Of a DNA stretch of 64,000 nt, positions 10,640-20,254 are shown one piece after another. A program made the position numbers and the translations under genes. Origin of the DNA: Blattamonas nauphoetae (lineage: Eukaryota > Preaxostyla > Oxymonadida); the NCBI GenBank assembly GCA_033064195.1, contig JARBJD010000180.1, positions 1 to 64,000 of the forward strand, given 5' to 3'. Positions within the stretch are counted from its first letter, which is position 1. Every line of letters begins with the position of its first letter. The notes beneath the pieces are model-generated. The model worked only from the letters and a program-made list of their open reading frames with translations. It had not been told where the DNA came from and searched no databases.

Positions 10640-10648
10640 TCACAAGTG
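10640..10648. repeat. 9-bp target site duplication, right
   Basis: Second copy of TCACAAGTG. It continues into TGATCGAAAAACC, matching the uninterrupted repeat copy near 14799-14815. Confidence 0.8.
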
Positions 10649-11542
10649 TGATCGAAAAACCGACCCTCCAGAGCGAACTATAGGTGGTGTAAAACCAGAA
10701 TTCTCAAAAAAGGGTTGTTTTAGTACGATTGCGAAGTGGTTTGAAGGAAAATCGTGTAAAATGAAAATTGACAAAAAATTGTGAAAACGATCGTGTGTCG
10801 AGGATCGTCAGAACCGAATGACGCGAATACCTGTCCACTATCGATTTGACATGTTTTGAGACCATCAGAGGGCGAAAAGTGACGTGTTGGAGAAGAGCGA
10901 GACGTCACTTTCTCCTCCTTAAAAATTTTGTCATTTTCAAAATATGTTGTGGGGTCGGATCAAACTTTTTTTTCCAAAGTGCTTTTTTCCTAAAATTTCA
11001 CCTATCAAAATCAATTTTGTAATTTTAGAACGTGTTTGAACACAATTTGAGACATAAAGGTGTTCATAGTGGCGAAATCCGAACATCGACTTTTTCGTCA
11101 CTTTTTGGACCTAAGTTCGGTACACAGTTCGACGAATTCTCAACCGATTTTCATCGGGATTGTCTTGGTCGATGACCGACAGTGTCCCCGAGATTTTAGA
11201 AATTTTTTCAGAATTTTTCGAAATGGTTCTCACATTGGTTTCGACTGATTTGTGGTCAAAAAGGGAAAAACACCAAAAAAGCGCCAACATTTTTTCGAAT
11301 GTTGTCAAAATTTGCTTCAAAATTGACACTTTTCACGAGGTCAAAATATTGGTCATATTTTAAGAATTTAGGCCAAATATTGATGTCATCAAAATGTCAT
11401 AAATTCCTTTTAATACAAGATTCAAAATTGGTCAATCGGCGTTGACTTTTAGTTTTGATTTCAATGACAATTTCAGATTGGTTCCCAAATCGCTTCTACC
11501 ACTACTCGGAGGCCGAGCATGAAGAGAGAGAACTGACAGTTA
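10649..11542. other. intergenic, no gene seen
   Basis: AT-rich sequence without a supported gene. Its second half (about 11060-11500) is a diverged copy of the segment at 18371-18612. Shared blocks include GCGAAATC, CATCGACTT, TTTTTCGAAATGGTTCTCA and GGTTCCCAA in the same order and spacing. Confidence 0.6.
11060..11500. repeat. diverged interspersed repeat, copy 1
   Basis: Collinear with 18371-18612 over many short blocks, with indels. Copy 1 is interrupted shortly after its end by the Tc1/mariner element. There is no coding potential that is kept between the two copies, so this is probably an old non-coding transposon fragment. Confidence 0.55.
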
Positions 11543-12997
11543 CAGTTGAAATATAAATTCTGCAAGCCTGACTGACGTCGTGTTTGTTTAAAGTTCCACC
11601 ATTTCATGCTTTATTTCTATCTTATCTTTTCCTACAAAAGACGGAGAGATACAGTTTTAACGAGAAGATGAGAAAAATTAACAACATGGGATGATCTTCC
11701 CCTCAATCTCCTACCATCGTGTCCAGCCACCTTTGCTTCGGACAACTTGCATCATTCTTTCATTCATACTTCCGATGGAGTTCCGAACCCCATCAAGCAG
11801 GTTGTAACGCCAAATTCTCCATATATTTTCTATTGGGTTGAGATCCGGGCTCTGTGGAGGCCAATCCATTGTTGCAACATCATTCATTTCCAACCATTCC
11901 GATATCACAGCTGCGGTGTGAACCGGGCTGTAATCCTGCATAAAAATCGACGGTCTGCGACAGCAATCCTTCAAGTTTCCAGATACGAAAACCATGCTTC
12001 CCATCCCGTTCCACCCGACGGATCCCCACACGTTCACTTTGGCACTGTGCTTCACGGTCTGTAAAACGCATTTTCTCTCATATTTTTCATCGTGTCTCCT
12101 CCACACATAGATTTTTCCACGTGGCTCCAGCATCCGCATCGTACATTCGTCAGTCCATAAAACACTTTTCCATCGTTCTCGCCCCCAACTCATATGATCC
12201 TCCGCGAATCGCAACCGCTTCTCCAAATTTATCTCCCTCAACATCGGTTTTCGGGCTGCAACGTGCTGATGAAGTCCTGCTTCCATTGCTCGATGGCCAA
12301 TCGACGTCTCTGAGATTGATATCTTGAGTGTGCTTTGAATCTCCTTCTTTCTTTCTCTCATAGTATCAAATCGCTTTGACTCGATAATTTTAACGATCTC
12401 CGCATCCTGGCTAACTGTTGTCTTCCTCCTTCTTCCGCGAGCAGCTTTCGATCTCCGTTTGCTTCTTAATCTCGAAATCATTGAATGTATTGTTCCTTCA
12501 GGGAGGTGTAACTTTCTTGCGATGCTGGTTCGGGATTTTCCTAGCTTCCACAAAAATTCGATTTCGTTCCGTTTCTTTTCCCCGATCCTACGCCTTCGTT
12601 TCGACGTTTAAATTTACAAACTGCAAGAAAATTCAACAATCAGACTGTCAAGCGAGGGACCATTGGAATATCACGTCTACAAATCTTGAACATTGCACTC
12701 GCATTTCTCATTTTCAACTTCTCTCTGTGAATCTCACATTTCGAGCGATGTCAACACGTTTCACTTGTTTTACGCTGAAAGTATATGCCAGATTCCAACT
12801 TGTGAATTGAGACGAGTCCTCACCAACAAGATCAGATCCATCCCCCAAGTTTAGTTTTTGGACTCGCACGGAACATTGAGGCTGTTTTGTCTTTCAGCGT
12901 CCAAAATACACACGAATAACACTCCAAAGATCAGGAAACATCAGGTGTGGACTCTGTTCCCCTTTATTCCGACGTTGCAAGATTTATATTTCGACTG
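11543..12997 (-). mobile_element. Tc1/mariner element, 1455 bp, TA-flanked
   Basis: Bounded by TA at 11541-11542 and 12998-12999. The first about 25 bp, CAGTTGAAATATAAATTCTG, pair with the inverted copy ending at 12997 (CAGTCGAAATATAAATCTTG when read inward). The transposase reading frame lies inside on the minus strand with about 390 bp of leader and 170 bp of trailer. TA duplication, CAGT termini and a DD34E transposase together define a Tc1/mariner superfamily element. The host insertion context is anonymous repeat DNA. Confidence 0.85.
11711..12607 (-). pseudogene. Tc1/mariner DD34E transposase, probably inactive
   Basis: The frame is open from just after a stop at 12608 down to 11711. 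It begins with a basic helix-turn-helix (LWKLGKSRTSIARKL, then GTIHSMISRL), continues through a second HTH-like/paired region and ends in the catalytic domain: LWTDEC, FMQDYSPVHTA and LNPIENIW supply the D, D and E, with 34 residues between the second D and the E. No ATG precedes the HTH, and the stretch between the GN loop and FMQD is about 25 residues shorter than usual, an internal deletion. Length is about 298 codons against roughly 340 in the family. Probably a dead copy. Confidence 0.85.
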
Positions 12998-12999
12998 TA

Positions 13000-14330
13000 T
13001 CTAGAATGTACGGACAGAAACTGGAGATGACAACACGACTCACCATTGGATCAATCATGAACTGTCTTCTTTTCCTGTGTAGTGCAAAACAAATTATGAT
13101 AGCTCAAAGTCCAACTCAGGTCTAATACAAATCATCGTCATCAATCTCGATCACCATCTGTCGCCTCATCAGTGCGCGAGTCATTCTCTTTCGTCTCACT
13201 CTCCGATTCCTGAGCAAATCGGTATCATCGTCTTATTCATCTTGTCTCGTCACGCCATTGTCGAAGTCAACGTCCACTTCCGAGTCGTCGTCCCGTGTCA
13301 TGACTTTCGAAACTGGCTATTGTTTATCCAATTGTTTCAGTACAACTTTCACATCGTCTTCGAATGCATTTGTCATCGAATCAGGAACAGTTGATGCCAT
13401 CTTGGTTTCTTGTGAAGTATGTCGAGAGAGGAGTTTTGAATATATAGCGACTGCCGGCATAGTGTCAATCATTTAGAGGACAATCAATCAAATACTTTTG
13501 CTGCAATAGAGTTAAAGTGTCGGTCCGAAAATGCCTGTATCAGTTTTGCACCAAATCAAATGCATTTAATTCATATGGATCTCGATTAAAGATGCTCAAA
13601 AAAGATCTAATTGTATCAAAGACTTGTTTTGTCGAGAACAATTTCAATTTTTTTGATTTTCCGAAAAACCCAGTGTTTTTTCACAAGTTTATTAAATGTT
13701 CGTATCATAAAGAACGTTTCTGTGCAAAATTGAAAAATAAACATACACTCTCGAACAAAACAAGGGAAAAAACATTTACGTGATTGATCAGTTCAACCGT
13801 ATTTCATCATTGGTTTATTTCGCACAATTGCGATACCTCGTTTGACAAAATGAAGAATAAGTTATTGATCGACAAAAGTGGGGAGAACCACGCCATCTCT
13901 CGATTCTAATGTTTGAAACCATTTCTTTTTGTTACCCAATCTCATCGCTCAAAAAAACTTTTCTTTGTTCTCGGCATTAATCCTCAGCCTTACCTGATCG
14001 TCAAACCTAACACAGCTCTTCAGATGTTGTGCGACCTGTTGGGATGTAAAAGATCAAGGCGAACTCTGCCACACACTGTGCAAGTTCATTCGCTTACTTC
14101 TTTGCCGAGCGTTTTTTGCACTTCAGAACGTAGTTCCCCCTTCCATCTATTGCATCCACGCTAGAACTCTCCAAAAGATTCGCATCCTGATCAATAAAGG
14201 ACTGAACGAATCCCTTTTCGATGGACAATGCGACGTTGTTTCTCTTTGAGTCACTGGTTGTTGAGATATTGCCAAAACGATCATTTGACGACGAAAACTG
14301 TTTTCCTATCAGCTGTCCTTTTGGTCGACT
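13000..14330. other. anonymous stretch with a decayed acidic/basic reading frame
   Basis: No intact gene is supported. On the minus strand about 13125-13400 reads as a short Asp-rich then Arg-rich protein remnant starting at an ATG near 13400 (MASTVP) and ending in a D-run; it is broken about twice and is treated as a fossil of unknown origin. The rest is AT-rich and without clear homology inside the window. Confidence 0.35.
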
Positions 14331-14762
14331 GTGCGAACTGCTGTCTACAAATGTCTCCGTCCCACTTGGATTCTCTCTCCTTACGATATAAAGCATAGAT
14401 GGACAACATTCCAACCATTTTGGACAACGAATCTTGTGACTTTTGAACCCATCTCTGACGAACCAGGACCATATGAGGGTATCACCAGTGATGATCTGGC
14501 TCACCTCAATTGGTTGCCTGAACAAGACGAAGTTGTGAAAGAAAATGGAATCACAAACAATCAACCCTCATTTACTCTTTCAGGCAAACTATTACCCCGT
14601 CCCTTCTTCAGGGACGAATGGGCATCGACAAATCAAAGGAGACAACGAACAAAGAAAAGCAATGAAAAGAAACCTGACAAACCTCCTCAAAATTTGAGCA
14701 CACCTTACTCATACCGTGAGAAAGAAGGATTTGCAGTGAAAATCGGATCCAAAAATCCATAG
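14331..14762 (+). other. unassigned open frame, 143 codons
   Basis: An open frame with a hydrophilic, charged composition (an EPGPYEGITSDDL stretch, then a Lys/Arg-rich part). It ends inside the interspersed repeat at 14683-14830, and a comparably long frame exists on the opposite strand at 14094-14564. Neither has a motif I recognise. Either could be a remnant of a transposon gene; both may be chance. Confidence 0.2.
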
Positions 14763-14830
14763 TGTCAAAATGTTGGTGCAAGTGTGTCGTCAGAGGTGTG
14801 ATCGAAGAACCAACAAAATGAAACTAAGGA
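14683..14830. repeat. interspersed repeat, copy 2 (uninterrupted empty site)
   Basis: Matches 8937-9062 joined to 10649-10670, across the point where the 1577-bp element sits in copy 1. At the junction it reads GTCGTCAGAGGTGTGATCG with only one set of the duplicated bases, so it represents the pre-insertion state. Confidence 0.75.
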
Positions 14831-14970
14831 AATGCGCTATACGTCTCGCGTTGACTTATGTTCGTTAAAATGATGCAAAAACGGAGTAAATGAAGTGAAA
14901 GTAGTGAAATGTGAAAATTCATGAAAAAGTGTCCGAATGTAGAGGTGTCAAAATCTGAAAGTGCCTCATA

Positions 14971-15565
14971 GATGTGTCATTAACCCGATTCTGTCAACAA
15001 CCCGGAACATGGGGTTGAAACAAACCATATTGGTCAAACTAAGAAAAAAATAAAATTTTAAAATTTTCTCTCTTGGCGAATCGGAGAAAACCTCAAAAAA
15101 CCTCGTTTAAGGCCCTTTTGGTAGTGTGTCCAAATCATATCTCCACAACCTGTGGACCAATTTTGATGAAATTTTCCACAGAAACGTTTTTTTCGAGAAA
15201 AGAATTTTTTGCAAAAATTTTGAAAAAAAAATGTTGGGTATTTGGAAAGTTGCGAAAAAACGTTATTTTTCTCGACAAAAAATTTTTTGGGAAAAAAATT
15301 TTTCTTTTTTTTGTGAGTCTTTTTTCGATATATTTACGATAAAAACGCTTTTTATTTGGTTTAAAACGGATATCTGGTTGTGGAGATCTGAGCTGAAAAA
15401 GTTTGAAAAATGTGTGTGTTCCTGCTGTATACAGTGTTTTGAGGTTTTCTCCGATTCGCCTCGATAGAAAATTCTCAAATTTTATTTTTTTCTTAGTTTG
15501 ACCAAAACGGTTCATTTCAACCCCAGGTTCCGGGTTGTTGACACGGACCGGGTTAATGACATATC
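14971..15565 (-). mobile_element. inverted-repeat element (MITE-like), copy 1, 595 bp
   Basis: Terminal arms of about 120 bp: the left begins GATGTGTCATTAACCCG and the right is its inverse (GATATGTCATTAACCCG read inward). TA flanks are at 14969-14970 and 15566-15567. The arms contain a conserved GGTCAAACTAAGAAAAAAAT block and then a GAGAAAACCTCAAAA block. The T/A-rich core matches copies 2 and 3 in reverse orientation. No protein is encoded. TA flanks suggest mobilisation by a Tc1/mariner-type transposase. Confidence 0.75.
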
Positions 15566-15572
15566 TATCATA

Positions 15573-16166
15573 GTGGCGTCACCAATACGTTCCATGTCAT
15601 CAATTCGTGCTTTTTTCTGGAATTATCACTTTTGGTCAAACAAAGAAAAAAATAAAATTTTAGAATTTTCCTCCCACTGGATCCCGAGAAAACCTCAAAA
15701 CACGGTATACAACGAAACGCCACACATTTTCCAAACTTTTCACGATCATTTTTCCATATCCAGTCGTCCGTTTGAGACCGAAGAAAAAGCATTTTTTTTC
15801 GTAAAGATATCGATAAAAGACACTCAAAAAAATAAAATGTTTTTTTCCCATGAAATTTTTCTGGGCGAAAAACAGCCTTTTTTCATATCTTCCCAGATAC
15901 CCATACTTTTTTTTCCAATTTTTTTTCAAAATTTTCATTTCACCAAAAAAACGTTTCTGTGGAAAATTTCATCAAAATCGGTTCACGGGTTGAGAAGTTA
16001 TGACGAGAACACATGAAAAAAGTGGTTGAAAAGAGCTATTGTGAGGTTTTCTCGGGATCCAGTGGGAGGAAAATACTAAAATTTTATTTTTTTCTTAGTT
16101 TGACCAAAAGTGATAATTCCAGAAAAAAGCACGAATTGTTGACATGGAACGTATTGGTGACGCCAC
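15573..16166 (+). mobile_element. inverted-repeat element (MITE-like), copy 2, 594 bp
   Basis: Termini GTGGCGTCACCAATACG at the left and the inverse at the right, flanked by TA at 15571-15572 and 16167-16168. Arms of about 130 bp carry the same GTCAAACAAAGAAAAAAAT and CCCGAGAAAACCTCAAAA blocks as copy 1, while the outermost bases differ between the two copies. It sits 5 bp from the right TA of copy 1 and directly abuts truncated copy 3. Confidence 0.75.
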
Positions 16167-16169
16167 TAT

Positions 16170-16565
16170 CATATCGCCCGAAATGAAAATACACAAATTT
16201 TTTTGAAACTTTTTGGGGTCATTTCTCCACGACCAGACGTCAGTTTTGGACCAAGGAAAAAGCGTTTTTATCGAATATATATCGATCAAAGACACTCAAA
16301 AAAAATCAGTGAAATTTGTCTGGGCGAAAAATAACGTTTTTTTACATCTTCCCAGATACCCACGTTTTTTTTGAAATTTTTTTCAAAAAAATCATGTCAC
16401 CAAAAGGAACGATTCTACAAAAAATTTCATCAAAATTGGTTCACAGGTTGTGCAGATATTCCCGAAACACTTTTGTTTATTGGGCAAAACGGGGTATTTT
16501 GAGGTTTTCTCGGAATTGAGTCGAGATATTATACTAAAATTTTAGTTTTTTCTTTGTTGGTCCTG
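16170..16565 (+). mobile_element. inverted-repeat element, copy 3, left arm missing
   Basis: The core is collinear with copy 2 (blocks around CAAAGACACTCAAAAAAA, TCTGGGCGAAAAA, CATCTTCCCAGATACCCA, AAATTTCATCAAAAT, GAGGTTTTCTCGG), followed by part of a right arm. The left arm is absent where copy 2 ends, consistent with copy 2 having landed in or next to copy 3. Confidence 0.65.
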
Positions 16566-18234
16566 TATAGTCCCACACCGAGAAGAGCGTGAATCATAAC
16601 TTTTCGTACTTCATTGATTTAATGCTCCATCTCTTTTTTAGTCTTCCATGAAAACCCAACTTTTTTGGAAATCAATGGGTGAAACGGTAAAAAAAATAAC
16701 AAAAGTGGAGTTTCACGGGTTTTTCTTGAAATAAATACTTCGAAGAACCAAACTGAACAAGAAGTGAAACAACGTCCATTCCTGATCAAAAGTTCGGGAT
16801 CGGAAAATCGGAAAACCAACCGTCACAAAGGAAGTCAATAAAAATTGAATTAAATCGAGATTCATACTGTTTCGAACGTCATTCGTGATCTGTGACATGA
16901 ATAAAGGTGAGAACTAAGAGAGTGAAAAAAAGAATCCATCCGTACAATCATATTCTATCGCGATTTGTGTCATTTCATGAACCAAAATCAAAGTACATCC
17001 CGAGAAAACTAATGCGTGGTCAGCATGTGGGGCACGTCATGAATAAAAATTTTACATTGAATGTGAAGAAAAATAGAAAAGAAGAGTGCAAACGACAGTG
17101 TTTTTTGGTTTCAGTTCGTCGTTTCTCGATCTGAAAAGATCACAGGAAATCAATCATCCGTATCAATGGTTCGATCATCATTTCCTACTAATAAAGTTTC
17201 GTTTCACTTCAGCACATATTCACCATTCATTGTCACATTGTTTTTCAAAAAGTATTCTCTGAAATGGGCAATTGACCTGAGCAGATCATCGTTTTCGATG
17301 CACGAGTGATGATCGACGATCGTTCGATGAAATACGAAGGTACAACACTTAGTTTTATTTTCGTATCGTTCCTCTTTTTCTTTTATCAATTCACTACTCT
17401 TCGATTTGTTCTCTCAACTTTTTATTAAAAACTCTCGTATTCCAGCAATGAGTCACTTTCTTTGTTTTTGTTGTTCTGGTTCACCACCTCACCTTATTAT
17501 CTCATTTCACCATTTTTTGCTTTAAATTACGATGTTTTATCAATGCAAAATTAAACATTGAACGAAAAAAGATTGATCGTCAAGATCAAAGTGAACATTT
17601 GGATCGGGTCCACCAGTAGGTTTTCTCACTTCAAATAGCACTTCACTTCACCATTTTGATCATATTATTTACATTTTTGCTCAAGACGTGCAAAAAACTA
17701 AGTAATATACCAACAAAACTCAATCTAAAATGATCACTCAGATCGGGAACGTCCCTTCACTATATCGTTTCTAACATCATTTCTCTTTCACAAAGTGAAG
17801 TGATGGATCAACAAAACAGGAACAACAAAATGTGATCAGATCTGGCACGTGATTTGGTTTTACAACTTCATTTTCACTTCAATCACATTTTATGACTCTT
17901 TTTATGTGAAATTTGGTTTATCCCGTTCATAAATCTTGATAGATTCGCACCATTCTCACTTCTTCCATTTCACCATTCACTAACATACTTGCCCACTTCA
18001 TTATTGCTTGTTTCGATCACTTTTGAACAAAGTAAGCGAAGAAGTTGATGAAACGTGAAACATTTGAAGTGCTGAGGTAGGTGAGATGACTGAAAAAATG
18101 CTCGTGAGATGAGGAAAGTGAGAAGGAATGATGGAGTAATTGAATGTGAAATGGTTGAAAAATGAATCGACTTTTCTCCAAAATTAGTTCATGACATGAT
18201 CGACCAGTATTTTCGAGATCTTTGATTTATAGTG
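16566..18234. other. AT-rich, no gene seen
   Basis: No convincing reading frame or RNA gene. The portion 17600-18180 is full of opposed TTCACTTC and GAAGTGAA words and resembles 8620-8900 in inverted-palindromic style, suggesting another old inverted-repeat family. Confidence 0.4.
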
Positions 18235-18345
18235 CCCGGAGAAACCCGGATAAAATTCTTAGATTTTATTTGTTTTCTTAATAAGACCAAAAGTGATTAT
18301 TCCTGAAAAAGGGCCTCATTGGTGACACAACTATTAATAAAAGGA
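18235..18345. repeat. solo arm of the 595-bp inverted-repeat family
   Basis: Reads like the right arm of copy 2 (GGAGAAACCCGG, then AGATTTTATTTGTTTTCTTA, then GACCAAAAGTGATTATTCC, then TTGGTGACACAACTAT), but core and partner arm are absent. Confidence 0.6.
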
Positions 18346-18370
18346 CAGGAATCAAACGTCAATAATGCGG

Positions 18371-18612
18371 TTCAGATGAGCGAAATCTGACCATCGACTT
18401 GTTATTTTCTTTTTTGACCAAAGTTCGACACAGAGCTCCACAAATTCTCCACAGATTGTCATCGGGTTTATTGTGATCGATGACTCACATCAACTCCAAC
18501 ATTAGAGCGTTTTTTCATCATTTTTCGAAATGGTTCTCAAGTTGGATTCACTTCACGTTTTGGATTTCAACAACTATTTCAGTTTGGTTCCCAATTCATC
18601 TTCTATACTTCT
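18371..18612. repeat. diverged interspersed repeat, copy 2
   Basis: Collinear with 11060-11500 (see that copy). It ends at the same GGTTCCCAA-TTC-TCTTCTA block. Confidence 0.55.
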
Positions 18613-18889
18613 GTCTCAGACTCATATGAAGTCACAATTGATTATGAGAATGGGTGATTGGGAGAATTTATGTGTCCTTTACACCTTATTTCTTTTTTAG
18701 AAGTCTAAAAATGGGTTCAAGAATGGATCTGGACAACCATAGTCGAGTATTCTTTTCAGCACAACCATATTCATTTTTGAAAGAATTGGATTAATTGCAG
18801 AACGATTCTCGCTGTACATCCATATTGTCGGTTACTCGAAAAAGAAGAATCTCCTCGGAACAACAACGAATTCTGTCAGTAATCAGCCA

Positions 18890-19330
18890 CAGTCTCGATA
18901 CGAGGGTGATTCTTAAGTAAAAACTGTCTGCTTCGCTTCCTCGTTGAGATACGGTCCGAGTTGTCGATAGAATCAACCAATTTCTTCTTCCGCTCTACTC
19001 ATCATGCCACCCAACGGGTCTTCCTTTCTCTCTCTCATGTCGAGAGAATGCTGAATCTGTCTTACTATCAAAATTACTGACAAACTGTTGTGAGGAAGAA
19101 AGGTTGACAGTTTAACATGAACTGTGTTGAAACCCAATTCAGATGTTTGAAGACAGATATTGAGAGAATCTGCATTAATGAGACAAGAAAGAGTGTTTGA
19201 GATGTCCACAAGACTTGTTGAAGAGAGGAGCAGATGAAAAAAGTTGTTGATTTTGAAGACAACTCGGACAGTCTCTCAACGAGGAAGCGAAGCATACAGT
19301 TTTTACTTAAGCAACACCCTCATGTCATCT
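18890..19330. repeat. inverted repeat, arms about 100 bp
   Basis: Left arm about 18890-19010 and right arm about 19205-19330 are inverted copies. The best-conserved core is CTTAAGTAAAAACTGT, then GCTTCGCTTCCTCGTTGAGA. The same short peptide (TTRTVSQRGSEA) is readable outward on both arms, probably incidental. The loop is about 200 bp. I saw no target duplication. Confidence 0.6.
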
Positions 19331-20100
19331 CAACTTCTCTTCGAGAGAGAGGAGATGTGTTCTGGCCTCCGCGTTAAAGTCGACATCAAAAAACAGATCG
19401 AACGTACAGTAGGAAGAACAAAACTGTAAGAACGACAGAAGCATTGTTTTTGAAGACAAAAACCATTTCACGATTTGGATCAATCGTTCCTTTTCTTAAA
19501 AGAAACGCAGAGAATCAATCTTGATGACGTGAGAAGATAAAGTCAGATCATGGGATGATCCTCTTCTCTTCTTCCTCACAGTGCGTATAGTCTATTTTCT
19601 TTGTCACTTTCCTAATATTTTTCGTATTTCACAGTGGATCTCATCCATGTATTCACAAGATCTTGACATCAAGTTTGCATTTTTCACCAGTATACTCTGG
19701 CTTCGCATCGTCTTCGAAATGTGAGAACTGCATGAAAAGACAGTCCTCAAACGTTTGAGCGTGTGGTTGTCTTGATTGAAAGAAGCTGAAGGTTGGTCTC
19801 ATCACTCACATTTTGAACTCCTCTCATTTCACCATTTATCAATCCATTTCAAGAATTCTTTCACTTCCATCTGCTTGTACCCCGAAAGTGTCAGTGATAA
19901 TACCAATATACAAATGAATGGAGTTTCCACGTTCGAGATCTGTTGAGAACAGGCATGGTATGAACATTCTTTCTCTCATATTGGTTTCTTACAGTTTTGT
20001 TCTTCCGACTGTATTTCATTGTTGTGAAATGTTTCGAAAAAAACGGAAAAAGTTGTCTGTCCATAAATGCTGTGAGTCAATGACGAAAACTTTTGTCAGT
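19331..20100. other. intergenic, no gene seen
   Basis: No supported gene. Short open frames here lack motifs and codon periodicity. Confidence 0.5.
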
Positions 20101-20103
20101 GAC

Positions 20104-20180
20104 TGTTGGGTGGTTGGCCTTGTAGTGATCAACCCCACTTCTATTCCTGTTCTCGGGGTTCGATCCCCGCTGAGCACAAC
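20104..20180 (+). repeat. tRNA-like sequence (possible SINE head or decayed tRNA)
   Basis: GGGGTTCGATCCCC is a perfect pol III B-box. The outer ends GTTGGGT and GCACAAC pair at six of seven positions, and GTTG/CAAC could form a D-like stem. The anticodon stem does not form and the T loop is one base short if all four G-C pairs are used. A functional tRNA is unlikely; a tRNA-derived SINE head or pseudo-tRNA fits better. Confidence 0.4.
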
Positions 20181-20254
20181 ATTTTTGGCACATTTTTATC
20201 TTTACAAAGCAAGAATGCGGCAAAATAATTCACAAAATCTCTCAAAACGGAGAA

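Noticed and set aside
14094-14564. 156-codon minus-strand frame as a gene
   Set aside because: It overlaps an equally plausible plus-strand frame and neither has supporting motifs.
20104-20180. Functional tRNA gene
   Set aside because: There is no anticodon stem-loop and the T loop is not canonical; kept only as tRNA-like.
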